Part shown: positions 53,058 through 61,592 of the stretch, in pieces
Position numbering within the stretch: position 1 is the stretch's first letter
Layout: every line of letters starts with the position of its first letter
NCBI RefSeq assembly: GCF_017873605.1
Contig: NZ_JAGGKI010000026.1
Location: 1 to 63,702 of the forward strand
Source of the DNA: Paenibacillus lactis
Lineage (GTDB): Bacteria > Bacillota > Bacilli > Paenibacillales > Paenibacillaceae
Reading direction: 5' to 3'
Length of the DNA stretch: 63,702 nucleotides
Made by a program: the position numbers and the translations under genes
Notes under the pieces: generated by a model
The model's input: the letters and a program-made list of their open reading frames with translations, nothing else
Told to the model about the DNA's origin: nothing
Database searches by the model: none

Positions 53058-53996
53058 ATGGCAAAAGTCGTAAACAATGTGACAGAACTCATCGGCGATA
53101 CACCCCTTGTCCGCTTGAACCGGATCGTGCCGGAGGACAGTGCGGAGATCTATCTGAAGCTGGAATACCAGAACCCGGGAGCCAGCGTTAAAGACCGGAT
53201 TGCGGTCAGCATCGTAGAGGAAGCGGAGAAGGAAGGCCGTTTGAAGCCGGGCGATACGATCATTGAAGCAACGAGCGGCAACACGGGAATCGGGCTGGCG
53301 ATGGTGGCTGCGGCCAAAGGCTACAAAGCGGTCATCGTTATGCCTGAGACGATGAGCTTGGAACGCCGCAACCTGCTGCGCGCATACGGAGCCGAGCTTG
53401 TTCTGACGCCAGGCTCCGAGGGGATGAACGGGGCGGTGAAGAAGGCGGAGGAAATTCTGAAGGAGAACTCCGGATTTTTCATGGCTGAGCAGTTCAAGAA
53501 CCAAGCGAACGTAAAGATTCACCGTGAAACGACAGGTCCTGAAATTGTAGAAGCGATCGAATCCATCGGCGGCACGCTAGATGCATTCGTAGCCGGGATC
53601 GGCACAGGCGGTACGATTACGGGTGCCGGCGAAGTGCTGAAGAGCCACTACCCTGACATTAAAATCTATGCGGTTGAGCCTGCAGCTTCCCCGATTCTGG
53701 CTGGCGGCAAGCCTGGCCCGCATAAAATTCAAGGCATCGGCGCGAACTTCGTTCCGGAAATTCTGAATCAGGAAATCTATGATGAAATCATTCATGTCGA
53801 GAATGAGGAAGCCTTCGAAACCTCCCGCCGCGTAGCGAAAGAAGAAGGCGTTCTTGGCGGAATTTCTTCCGGTGCAGCCGTTTACGCCGCATTGAAGGTT
53901 GCCAAGGAGCTCGGCAAAGGCAAGCGCGTGGTTGCCGTTATCCCGAGCAACGGGGAGCGCTACCTTAGCACGCCGCTCTATAACTTCGAGGCATAA
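53058..53996 (+). CDS. cysK: Cysteine synthase (O-acetylserine sulfhydrylase)
   Basis: A 312-aa PLP enzyme making cysteine from O-acetylserine and sulfide. ELIGDTPLVRLNR opens it, the PLP-binding Lys lies in NPGASVKDRIA (about residue 44), the substrate loop is EATSGNTGIGLA, and GTGGTITGAGE and GISSGAAV hold the cofactor phosphate and pyridine. The ATG at 53058 gives the family N-terminus and follows GGAGGG; a frame from 53022 adds 12 unlikely residues. Confidence 0.96.
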   Translation: MAKVVNNVTELIGDTPLVRLNRIVPEDSAEIYLKLEYQNPGASVKDRIAVSIVEEAEKEGRLKPGDTIIEATSGNTGIGLAMVAAAKGYKAVIVMPETMSLERRNLLRAYGAELVLTPGSEGMNGAVKKAEEILKENSGFFMAEQFKNQANVKIHRETTGPEIVEAIESIGGTLDAFVAGIGTGGTITGAGEVLKSHYPDIKIYAVEPAASPILAGGKPGPHKIQGIGANFVPEILNQEIYDEIIHVENEEAFETSRRVAKEEGVLGGISSGAAVYAALKVAKELGKGKRVVAVIPSNGERYLSTPLYNFEA

Positions 53997-54013
53997 ATCG
54001 TTCATACAGCGTT

Positions 54014-54047
54014 GCCCTCAATGTGTTCATAGCATTGAGGGCTTTTT
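54014..54047 (+). terminator. Intrinsic terminator after cysK
   Basis: GCCCTCAATG (54014-54023), 9-nt loop, CATTGAGGGC (54033-54042), then TTTTT. Confidence 0.93.
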
Positions 54048-54118
54048 GTGTATACTACAACCATATTCGGCTGCTTCTGAACGTAAAAAAATATTGTTGG
54101 CCAAGCATGTTTTTAGGG

Positions 54119-54147
54119 TTTTCAAGCGAGGCGGGATACAGTATACT
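54119..54147 (+). promoter_or_regulatory. Candidate promoter of the folate operon
   Basis: TTTTCA (54119-54124), 17-nt spacer, TATACT (54142-54147). The -35 is weak (4/6). It lies about 50 nt before pabB. Confidence 0.55.
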
Positions 54148-54198
54148 GACAGGCAACAGTAAGGGTTTATGCGTTCAATACTATAAGGGAGGATCGGC

Positions 54199-55860
54199 AT
54201 GAAGAGAAGATTGGATTTGGCCCATTGGCTTGCGTGGGCTGCGGAGGGCTGGTCCGTACTTCCCTATCTGGTTCAATATAAAGGAAGTTCCAGAGGACTT
54301 CCTCCATCATGGAAGCAGGCTTGGAGATCGGCTTCTCCCTATGCTTTCGTATTCGAGAGCGGCAAGGGCGGACGTTATACGTATCTTGGCCTGCAACCGG
54401 CGTCCATCCTGCAGGGCAAGGGAGATGAGGGAGAGATCCTTACGCTGTCTACCGGAGAACGGCAAAAGGTTGCGGGTAAACCGCTGCATCTGCTGGAGAA
54501 TTGGATGCATGCCTTTCGTGCGCCGCGGATTCAGGGGTGGCCGGATTTTCGCGGAGGCTGCGCGGGCTTTCTCAGCTATGACGTCATCCGCTCCATCGAA
54601 CAGCTGCCGGCCTTGGCCAAGGACGAGCCCGGCTTCCCCGATTATTTATGGATGCAGATGAATGAGATTTGGATCTACGACCACAAGGATGAATCGATCT
54701 ACTGCTCGATCCATGTTCCGTGGGATGGCCACAAACGGCAAGAGGATCAATCTGGTTTAAGCGATAAGTCCGCTTCGGGGAAGAATCAGGCTTCCGGTCT
54801 ATCACCGGAGCAGGAGCTTTCGCTACGACAGCGGTACGCCGAAGCCGAGGCAAAGGCAGAGCGTATGCTGACTGCATGGAACGACTTGTTCGGCCAACCT
54901 TTGGAAGCCGGAGGCGAGGGCGAGTCCGAGAATTCAAGGCAGCAACGCAAGCGTGTGGAAAGGGCCGGGGAGCTGTCAGGACCTCATGTTGAAGGCTGGG
55001 ACCGGCTCGAGATTGATTTCTCGCAGGATGCGTTTCAGCAGGCAGTGCTGGCCATCCAGGAGTATATAAGGCAAGGGGACGTGTTTCAGGTTAATCTGTC
55101 CCTCAGGCGGCATCTGAAGCTCCACGGGGATCCGGCAGAGGTCTATGAATGGATGCGGATCTTGAATCCGTCCCCTTACATGGGTTACCTGACGTCGCCG
55201 GGATTCAGTCTGGCCAGCGGATCGCCGGAGCTGCTGGTGAAGGTGGACGGCGATATCGTATCGGCCCGTCCGATTGCAGGAACCCGGCGCCGCGGGGGCA
55301 ATCCAGAAGAGGATGCGGCGATGGAGGCTGAGCTTCTCGGCAGCGAGAAGGAACGCGCGGAGCATATCATGCTTGTTGATCTGGAGCGCAATGATATTGG
55401 CCGGATTGCAGCTTACGGCACCGTTCATGTCCCGGAGCTGATGACGGTGGAGCGGTATTCGCATGTCATGCATCTCGTATCGCAGGTCGAGGGACGGCTT
55501 GCGGAGGGCAGCAAGGCGTATGACGTCATTGCCGCCGTATTTCCTGGAGGCACGATAACGGGCGCACCCAAAATCCGGACGATGGAAATCATTGAGGAGC
55601 TGGAGCCGGTTACGAGAGGGCCCTACACCGGTTCGATGGGCTGGATTGACTATAACGGGGATATGGAGCTGAATATTATTATCCGAACCCTCGCGGTGAA
55701 GGATGGGATCGGCTACATTCAGACGGGGGCCGGCATCGTGATCGATTCGGATCCTTATCGGGAGTACAGGGAGTGCCATAACAAGGCAAAGGCTTTGATT
55801 GCAGCCTTGATGTGCAGTGAAGAAGAAGCTGCAGCCGTAGCTGCGGATATAGGGGGATAA
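54199..55860 (+). CDS. pabB: Aminodeoxychorismate synthase component I
   Basis: A 553-aa chorismate-using enzyme that with PabA makes 4-amino-4-deoxychorismate. The C-terminal chorismate-binding domain (from about residue 270) has RQGDVFQVNLSLR, SGSPELLVKV, RPIAGTRRRG, LVDLERNDIGR and VFPGGTITGAPKIRTME. Residues about 175-265 form a charged, low-similarity linker, making the protein longer than the roughly 470 aa of B. subtilis PabB. It opens the folate operon. Confidence 0.94.
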   Translation: MKRRLDLAHWLAWAAEGWSVLPYLVQYKGSSRGLPPSWKQAWRSASPYAFVFESGKGGRYTYLGLQPASILQGKGDEGEILTLSTGERQKVAGKPLHLLENWMHAFRAPRIQGWPDFRGGCAGFLSYDVIRSIEQLPALAKDEPGFPDYLWMQMNEIWIYDHKDESIYCSIHVPWDGHKRQEDQSGLSDKSASGKNQASGLSPEQELSLRQRYAEAEAKAERMLTAWNDLFGQPLEAGGEGESENSRQQRKRVERAGELSGPHVEGWDRLEIDFSQDAFQQAVLAIQEYIRQGDVFQVNLSLRRHLKLHGDPAEVYEWMRILNPSPYMGYLTSPGFSLASGSPELLVKVDGDIVSARPIAGTRRRGGNPEEDAAMEAELLGSEKERAEHIMLVDLERNDIGRIAAYGTVHVPELMTVERYSHVMHLVSQVEGRLAEGSKAYDVIAAVFPGGTITGAPKIRTMEIIEELEPVTRGPYTGSMGWIDYNGDMELNIIIRTLAVKDGIGYIQTGAGIVIDSDPYREYRECHNKAKALIAALMCSEEEAAAVAADIGG

Positions 55861-55864
55861 ACGT

Positions 55865-56446
55865 ATGATACTTGTGATCGACAATTATGATTCATTTACG
55901 TACAACCTGGTTCAGTATTTGGGTGAGCTCGGTGAGGAAGTTAAGGTATTCCGGAACGATGAGATCGATATTGCCGGCATTGAAGCGCTGGCGCCGGATC
56001 ATATTCTGATCTCCCCAGGTCCGTGCACACCTAACGAAGCAGGCGTCAGCTTGGAAGTCATATCCCATTTCAAAGGCGTTATCCCGATCTTCGGCGTTTG
56101 CCTGGGGCATCAGGCCATCGGCCAGGCCTTCGGCGGCAAGGTCGTCCGGGCCGAGCGGCTCATGCACGGCAAGACCTCGCCGATCCATCATGAGGGCCGT
56201 TCCGTCTTTGAGGGGCTGCCAAATCCGTTCACGGCGACGCGTTATCATTCGCTGATCGTTGAGAAGGAAAGCCTCCCGGACGAACTGGAGATTACCGCTT
56301 GGACCGAAGAAGGCGAAATTATGGGGCTTGCCCATAAACAGTACCCGGTGGAAGGCGTGCAGTTCCATCCGGAATCGATCATTACGGATCATGGCCATCA
56401 AATGCTCCGGAATTTCCTGAAGCGGACCGCAGGTGCCAAGGCATGA
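55865..56446 (+). CDS. pabA: Aminodeoxychorismate/anthranilate synthase component II (glutamine amidotransferase)
   Basis: A 193-aa class I glutamine amidotransferase giving ammonia to PabB. LVIDNYDSFTYNLVQYL starts it. The catalytic Cys is in GVCLGHQAIGQAFGG (about residue 79), and the His/Glu pair in VQFHPESI (about 170). In B. subtilis the equivalent protein also serves tryptophan synthesis; whether it does here is unknown. It overlaps pabC by 4 nt. Confidence 0.95.
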   Translation: MILVIDNYDSFTYNLVQYLGELGEEVKVFRNDEIDIAGIEALAPDHILISPGPCTPNEAGVSLEVISHFKGVIPIFGVCLGHQAIGQAFGGKVVRAERLMHGKTSPIHHEGRSVFEGLPNPFTATRYHSLIVEKESLPDELEITAWTEEGEIMGLAHKQYPVEGVQFHPESIITDHGHQMLRNFLKRTAGAKA

Positions 56447-57330
56447 AATTTGTCGGCTTGAACGGCGGCATTGTCGAAGCTGCCCGGGCTGAAGTGTCTG
56501 TGTTGGACCACGGATTGTTATACGGGATGGGCGCGTTTGAGACGTTTCGCACCTATAACGGCCAGCCGTTCCTGCTGGAGCGGCATCTGAACCGTCTCGC
56601 TGAGAGCTGTGCATGGATGGGCATCGAATATCAGGCGGATCCGGAGTCCATCCGTGCCTGGATCACGGACCTAATGAACGCGAACGGGCTGGCGGATGCC
56701 TATATCCGTTATACGATAACGGCCGGCGAAGCTCCCCTGGGGTTGCCGTCGGGCGATTATGTCAAACCGGCGCAAATCTTGTTTGCCAAAGCACTGCCTG
56801 GGACGAATGGATCTTTATACGAGAAGGGACGGGCGCTGCGGCTCCTTTCTCTTCCCCGAAATACGCCGGAGTCGCCGATCCGGATGAAATCCTTGCATTA
56901 TATGAATAATATACTCGCGAAGCGGGAGCTCGACCGTTACCCGACCCATTCGGAAGGGCCAACTGAAGGCTTGCTGCTAACAGCTGCCGGCGAGCTGGCT
57001 GAGGGAATCGTCAGCAACGTGTTTTTCGTGAAGCAGGGACGGCTGTATACGCCTGACCTCGGGACAGGCATTCTCCCCGGCATTACGCGGGCAGTTGTGC
57101 TGGAGCTGGCAGCGGAAGCCGGGATTCGAACCGAGGAGGGGCGCTACCGCTGGCGTGATCTGCTGGAAGCGGATGAAATATTTACGACTGGCTCCGTTCA
57201 GGAGATTGTACCGGTAACGACGCTGATTGGTCTGGACGATGTTCACCAGGTCGTTGGAGCAGGGACAACCGGTCCGATCACCCGGATTTTACTCGGAGCC
57301 TATCGAGAGAAAGCAGGGTTGCACCAATGA
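56443..57330 (+). CDS. pabC: Aminodeoxychorismate lyase
   Basis: A 295-aa fold-type IV PLP enzyme that releases p-aminobenzoate and pyruvate. VLDHGLLYGMGAFETFRTYNG is the family entry motif, the PLP Lys is in RMKSLHYMNNILA (about residue 148), and EGIVSNVFFV and LPGITRAVVLELA complete the pattern. Both ends overlap neighbours by 4 nt (ATGA), so the operon is translationally coupled. Branched-chain aminotransferases share the fold, but the context supports PabC. Confidence 0.93.
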   Translation: MKFVGLNGGIVEAARAEVSVLDHGLLYGMGAFETFRTYNGQPFLLERHLNRLAESCAWMGIEYQADPESIRAWITDLMNANGLADAYIRYTITAGEAPLGLPSGDYVKPAQILFAKALPGTNGSLYEKGRALRLLSLPRNTPESPIRMKSLHYMNNILAKRELDRYPTHSEGPTEGLLLTAAGELAEGIVSNVFFVKQGRLYTPDLGTGILPGITRAVVLELAAEAGIRTEEGRYRWRDLLEADEIFTTGSVQEIVPVTTLIGLDDVHQVVGAGTTGPITRILLGAYREKAGLHQ

Positions 57331-58187
57331 AAACCACGATATATGAACGGGAATACCGACTTAGCGAAGAAGCAGTCCTGAAGCTGGGACAATCGACGCT
57401 GATCATGGGGATATTGAATGTAACGCCGGATTCGTTCTCTGACGGCGGCCGGTATAATGATACGGAGCGGGCGCTCGCGCATGCGATGCAGCTGATCGAG
57501 GACGGAGCCGATCTGATTGATATCGGGGGGGAATCGACCCGCCCGGGTCATGAGCCGGTCGGAGTAGATGAGGAGCTCGCCCGGGTTATTCCGGTTGTGG
57601 AAGCGATCCACCGGCATGCCCCCCATATTCCGTTGTCGGTGGATACTTATAAGGCCGAGGTAGCCCGCCAGGCGATCCAAGCCGGCGCTCATATTATCAA
57701 CGATATATGGGGGTTCAAAGAGGATCCGGACATGGCGAGAACAGCGGCGGAGCTCGGCTGCCCGGTTATCCTGATGCATAACCGCCGGAACCGGGATTAT
57801 ACCGACCTCGTGGAAGACGTGAAACGGGATTTGATGGAAAGTGTCGAAATTGCTCGAGCGGCCGGGGTGAAGGATGAACATATTTTGCTGGACCCGGGAA
57901 TCGGGTTTGCGAAGGATTATATGGAGAACCTGCAGGTGATGGCATCGCTGGACAAGCTGGTTGAGCTCGGGTTTCCGGTGCTCCTGGCAACATCGCGCAA
58001 ACGGTTCATTCAGACGACGCTCAATGCGCCTGCCCAAGATGTGCTGGAAGGAACAGCGGCTACGCTGGCTTACGGCATCGCGCAAGGCTGCCAGATCGTT
58101 CGGGTGCATGACGTGCTGCATATGAAACGCACGGCGAAGATGTGTGATGCGATGGTATATGCCTCGCCGGAACTGCGCCGGATGTGA
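57327..58187 (+). CDS. folP: Dihydropteroate synthase
   Basis: A 286-aa TIM-barrel enzyme joining p-aminobenzoate to the pterin; the target of sulfonamides. Motifs: MGILNVTPDSFSDGG, DIGGESTRPGHEPV, DTYKAEVA, INDIWGF, LLDPGIGFAKDY and ATSRKRFI. It is coupled to pabC and followed by folB in the B. subtilis order (sul-folB-folK). Confidence 0.96.
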   Translation: MKTTIYEREYRLSEEAVLKLGQSTLIMGILNVTPDSFSDGGRYNDTERALAHAMQLIEDGADLIDIGGESTRPGHEPVGVDEELARVIPVVEAIHRHAPHIPLSVDTYKAEVARQAIQAGAHIINDIWGFKEDPDMARTAAELGCPVILMHNRRNRDYTDLVEDVKRDLMESVEIARAAGVKDEHILLDPGIGFAKDYMENLQVMASLDKLVELGFPVLLATSRKRFIQTTLNAPAQDVLEGTAATLAYGIAQGCQIVRVHDVLHMKRTAKMCDAMVYASPELRRM

Positions 58188-58224
58188 TTTTTTATCAGAT
58201 TGGATGGAAGGGCGGAGCTAGAGA

Positions 58225-58587
58225 ATGGATAAAATGATATTGAGCCGGATGGAATACTACGGTTATCATGGTGTGTTTGAGGAAGAGCGCAAGCTTGGTC
58301 AGCGTTTTTACGTCGATCTGGAGCTTGAGCTGGATCTCAGCAAGGCTGCGGCTGCCGACGATCTGACGTTAACGGTAAATTATGCCGAGATTCATGAGCT
58401 CCTTCAAGGCATCATGCGGCAGGAGTCCTTTCAATTAATTGAAGCTTTAGCGGAGCATATTGCAACTAAAGTACTGGACACTTATACTATTATCGATGCT
58501 TTAACGGTCCGATTAACGAAGCCGCACCCTCCTTTTGACATTCATTTCGAAGGTGTTACCATTGAGCTCCATCGGACCAGAAAGTGA
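58225..58587 (+). CDS. folB: Dihydroneopterin aldolase
   Basis: A 120-aa enzyme cleaving dihydroneopterin to 6-hydroxymethyl-dihydropterin. MEYYGYHGVFEEERKLGQRFYVDLEL is the family entry with the active-site Glu. NYAEIHELLQGIM and RLTKPHPPF follow. AGGGCGGAG lies about 9 nt before the ATG. It ends 7 nt before the folK start. Confidence 0.95.
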   Translation: MDKMILSRMEYYGYHGVFEEERKLGQRFYVDLELELDLSKAAAADDLTLTVNYAEIHELLQGIMRQESFQLIEALAEHIATKVLDTYTIIDALTVRLTKPHPPFDIHFEGVTIELHRTRK

Positions 58588-58594
58588 GACGATC

Positions 58595-59143
58595 ATGAAT
58601 TCACACGCCACCTCTGAGTGCTCAGAGGCTTATATTGCTTTAGGGGCCAATTTGGGGGAACGTGAAGGGAACCTGATGGAAGCCCTGGAACGTTTGGATG
58701 ATACGCCCGGCATTCAAGTGCTGCGAGTCTCCCATCTATACGAGACCGAGCCTGTAGGTTATATTGATCAGCCAATGTTCCTCAACATGGCGGCGGTTGT
58801 GTCGACATCCTTGAGTCCGCACGCGCTTCTTGCCGAAATGCAGCGGATAGAGAAGGAACTCGGCCGTGTCCGTCATATTCATTGGGGACCGCGGACGGTT
58901 GATCTGGATTTGCTGTGGATGGAGGGACGCCGCCTGGATACGCCGGAGCTGATGCTCCCGCATCCCCGCATGCAGGAGCGTTCGTTTGTTCTTAGGCCGC
59001 TTTCCGATATCGTATTTGAGGATGAGCCTTCCGGCTTGTACCGGGTGGTGCAGACAGCTCTTGCGAAACTGGAAGGAAAGGAAGGAATACAGCTTTGGAA
59101 AACAAGCAGCTGGCGCAGCGTATCCGCGCTTTCCGAAAATTAA
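58595..59143 (+). CDS. folK: 2-amino-4-hydroxy-6-hydroxymethyldihydropteridine pyrophosphokinase
   Basis: A 182-aa kinase that activates the pterin for FolP. YIALGANLGEREGNLMEAL, YETEPVGYIDQPMFLNMAAVV and GPRTVDLDLLWMEG with the metal-binding DLDL are diagnostic. The ATG at 58595 fits the family start although its ribosome site is weak; a longer frame from 58535 runs back into folB. The 3' end overlaps the next HTH gene by 49 nt. Confidence 0.94.
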   Translation: MNSHATSECSEAYIALGANLGEREGNLMEALERLDDTPGIQVLRVSHLYETEPVGYIDQPMFLNMAAVVSTSLSPHALLAEMQRIEKELGRVRHIHWGPRTVDLDLLWMEGRRLDTPELMLPHPRMQERSFVLRPLSDIVFEDEPSGLYRVVQTALAKLEGKEGIQLWKTSSWRSVSALSEN

Positions 59144-59301
59144 AGGGTTTGACGCAGCAGGAACTGGCCGAGCGCACGGGCATTTCGCTGGCCGTGCTGG
59201 GGGCCGTTGAGCGGGGTAATCGCAAGGCCGAGGAGCAGATCCTTGCGAAGATTGCCGAGGTACTTGGAATTTCGCTGCAGGAGCTGAAGGCAAGAGGCTG
59301 A
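59095..59301 (+). CDS. yazB: Small XRE-family HTH protein (YazB)
   Basis: A 68-aa DNA-binding protein that is essentially one HTH domain: LAQRIRAFRKLKGLTQQELAERTGISLAVLGAVERG (split at the turn after QQELAER), then a C-terminal helix pair. It starts with TTG after AAGGAAGG, inside folK. yazB lies in the same place in B. subtilis, where its target is unknown; control of the folate operon or dusB is only a guess. Confidence 0.9.
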   Translation: MENKQLAQRIRAFRKLKGLTQQELAERTGISLAVLGAVERGNRKAEEQILAKIAEVLGISLQELKARG

Positions 59302-59638
59302 TGCCCCGCTCGCCATGCATGTTATGCCGAAGCCGTGGCTCCGGAAAATGGAGATCCATGGATCACCTGCAAACCGAACAACCTCGATTTCGAAATCTCT
59401 TTCGGGAATTTCTAAGTCTACTGCATGTCGTCAGGGTATGAACTGCGTGCAGCTTGCTAATCACTATACCGTAACCTAGGGAGCAAGGCGCATTGGACAT
59501 CCTGCCATCCTTTCATGAACTGGACGGGCGTGACGGAAATGGGTATGATGAATGAGTTTGAGAATTACGGATTCACTTTCTAGTCAGAGAGGGGATCATT
59601 CAGCGATATATATTTGAAGTAAAAAGGAGGGACATAAC
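59302..59638. other. Intergenic stretch before dusB, no gene seen
   Basis: About 335 nt with no supported frame. It contains two 12-bp palindromes, GATCCATGGATC (59353-59364) and GATTTCGAAATC (59386-59397), 33 bp apart. No clear promoter or terminator was recognised. Confidence 0.5.
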
Positions 59639-60664
59639 ATGTTGAAAATCGGAGACATCGAGATGAAGAACCAGGTTGTTCTCGCCCCGATGGCGGGCGT
59701 GTGCAACCCGGCATTCCGGCTGATCGCCAAGGAATTCGGCACAGGCTTGGTCTGTGCGGAGATGGTTAGCGGCAAAGCAATTGTGCATGGGAATAAACGC
59801 ACGCAGGAGATGCTGTTCGTCGACGAACGGGAGAAGCCGCTCAGCCTTCAGATTTTCGGCGGCGACCGAGATTCTCTCGTCGAGGCTGCAAAAGTTGTCG
59901 ACCAGCAGACCAATGCCGATATCATTGATATCAATATGGGCTGTCCGGCACCTAAAGTGACGAAAATGGATGCCGGCGCCCGCTGGCTGCTGGATTCGAA
60001 TAAAATTTACGAAATGGTGGCCGCCGTGGTGGATGCCGTTAACAAACCGGTTACGGTGAAAATGCGTACCGGCTGGGACAGCGAGCATATCTTTGCGGTT
60101 GAAAATGCCCAGGCGGTGGAACGCGCGGGCGGCCAGGCCGTCAGCGTCCACGGACGTACGCGGGAGCAGCTGTATACCGGACATGCCGATTGGAACATTA
60201 TTCGGCAGGTGAAGGAAGCTGTGTCGATTCCGGTCATCGGCAACGGAGACGTGGTCACGCCCGAGGACGCCAAGCGGATGCTGGATACGACCGGCTGCGA
60301 CGGGGTCATGATCGGCCGCGGTGCGCTGGGTAATCCTTGGATGCTGTACCGCACCGTGGAATATCTGAAGACAGGCGAGCTTCTTCCGGATCCGACGCCG
60401 CAGGAGAAGATTCGCATTGCTATTTTGCATATGGACCGGTTGATTGCCCTTCGGGGTGAGCAGGTAGCGGTCAAAGAGATGCGGAAGCATCTTGCTTGGT
60501 ACCTCAAGGGTCTCAAGGGATCTGCCCGGATCAAGGATACCATTATGGAAGAAACGAAACGGGATGAAATGGTCAACATCCTGAACAGCTTCGTGGATTC
60601 ACTCGAGGATCAAGGGGAGACGACCGCTAGTGCGTATCCTCAAACAGTTGCAGCGGTGGGATAA
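59639..60664 (+). CDS. dusB: tRNA-dihydrouridine synthase
   Basis: A 341-aa FMN enzyme that reduces specific uridines in the tRNA D-loop. VVLAPMAGVCNPAFRLIAKEFG, INMGCPAPKVTKMDAGARWLL with the catalytic Cys (near residue 103), VSVHGRTREQLYTGHADW and VIGNGDVVTPEDAK mark the family. AAAAAGGAGGG precedes the ATG. It is the yacF position of B. subtilis, upstream of lysS. Confidence 0.95.
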   Translation: MLKIGDIEMKNQVVLAPMAGVCNPAFRLIAKEFGTGLVCAEMVSGKAIVHGNKRTQEMLFVDEREKPLSLQIFGGDRDSLVEAAKVVDQQTNADIIDINMGCPAPKVTKMDAGARWLLDSNKIYEMVAAVVDAVNKPVTVKMRTGWDSEHIFAVENAQAVERAGGQAVSVHGRTREQLYTGHADWNIIRQVKEAVSIPVIGNGDVVTPEDAKRMLDTTGCDGVMIGRGALGNPWMLYRTVEYLKTGELLPDPTPQEKIRIAILHMDRLIALRGEQVAVKEMRKHLAWYLKGLKGSARIKDTIMEETKRDEMVNILNSFVDSLEDQGETTASAYPQTVAAVG

Positions 60665-60676
60665 TGATACGCTAAA

Positions 60677-60720
60677 AAGGCTGTTAACGGTGTGCCGTAT
60701 ATATCACCGTCGACAGCCTT
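60677..60720. repeat. Long imperfect inverted repeat after dusB
   Basis: AAGGCTGT (60677-60684) with ACAGCCTT (60713-60720) and CGGTG (60688-60692) with CACCG (60705-60709) form two stacked stems around a symmetric internal loop. On the plus strand no T-tract follows; on the minus strand TTTTT follows. It may act as a dusB end signal or processing site. Confidence 0.75.
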
Positions 60721-60728
60721 GGCGCACA

Positions 60729-60757
60729 TTGACTTTTTGAAATGGTTACCATATAAT
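60729..60757 (+). promoter_or_regulatory. Sigma-A promoter of greA
   Basis: TTGACT (60729-60734), 17-nt spacer, TATAAT (60752-60757). The leader would be about 115 nt. Confidence 0.85.
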
Positions 60758-60877
60758 CTTTCAGTATAAATTCCAAGAAAGAAGCTTGCATCACGGGGAG
60801 GTTCTGATCCCCAAGAATTCGCATATAGTATGGTGATACCGTGGTATAAATTATTTACATGACAGGAGAATCGGTTA

Positions 60878-61354
60878 ATGAGCGATAAAGAAGTCATTCT
60901 TACACAGGACGGTCTGAAGAAGCTGGAGGACGAACTTGAAAATCTAAAATCTGTGAAACGCCGCGAAGTGGCAGAGCGGATCAAGGTTGCCATCGGCTAT
61001 GGCGATATTAGTGAAAACTCCGAATATGAAGACGCCAAGAACGAGCAGGCCTTTATCGAAGGACGAATCATTACGCTGGAGAAGATGCTCCGCAATGCGC
61101 GTATCATCAACCACGATGACATTAACACCGATATCGTCAGTGTCGGCAATACCGTTATCGTTGAAGATCTGGAGTTTGGCGACAAGATGGAATACACGAT
61201 AGTGGGTACGGCAGAATCCGATCCGCTTAACAATAAGATTTCCAACGAAAGCCCTGTCGGCAAAGCGATCATCGGCAAGGCCAAAGGCTCGGTTGTTGAT
61301 GTTAACGTTCCAGCGGGCGTTATTCAATATAAAATTGTAGATATTAAGAAGTAA
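60878..61354 (+). CDS. greA: Transcription elongation factor GreA
   Basis: A 158-aa factor that rescues backtracked RNA polymerase by stimulating transcript cleavage. The N-terminal coiled coil runs to about residue 75 with the acidic tip GYGDISENSEYEDAKNEQ. The C-terminal domain has VSVGNTVIVEDLEFGDKMEYTIVG and NESPVGKAIIGKAKG. A good ribosome site (ACAGGAGA) precedes the ATG. In B. subtilis greA lies elsewhere. Confidence 0.97.
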   Translation: MSDKEVILTQDGLKKLEDELENLKSVKRREVAERIKVAIGYGDISENSEYEDAKNEQAFIEGRIITLEKMLRNARIINHDDINTDIVSVGNTVIVEDLEFGDKMEYTIVGTAESDPLNNKISNESPVGKAIIGKAKGSVVDVNVPAGVIQYKIVDIKK

Positions 61355-61371
61355 GTCGGAATGTGATTGCG

Positions 61372-61397
61372 AAAGCTTCCTTCGGGGGGCTTTTTTA
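61372..61397 (+). terminator. Intrinsic terminator after greA
   Basis: AAAGCTTCC (61372-61380), loop TTCG, GGGGGCTTT with G-T pairs, then TTTT. The 195 nt to lysS show no T-box or other known leader motif. Confidence 0.85.
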
Positions 61398-61592
61398 AAT
61401 TAGATAGCTGTGTATAGGACTTAATCGTGTGATGCTGCGAAATGGGCAAGCCATACCTTTAAGTCCTTGGCGAATATGCACACCTGCAGGAAGATGTAGT
61501 CACGAACGAAGAGCTCGGACGGCGCTGTGTGATGCTGTTATTTGTTGGTGACGGGACTATGTATGGAAGTGAAATGAAGGAGATGAACGACA

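Noticed and set aside
59353..59397. Two 12-bp palindromes before dusB as operators for YazB
   Set aside because: GATCCATGGATC and GATTTCGAAATC are unrelated in sequence and not near a recognisable promoter.
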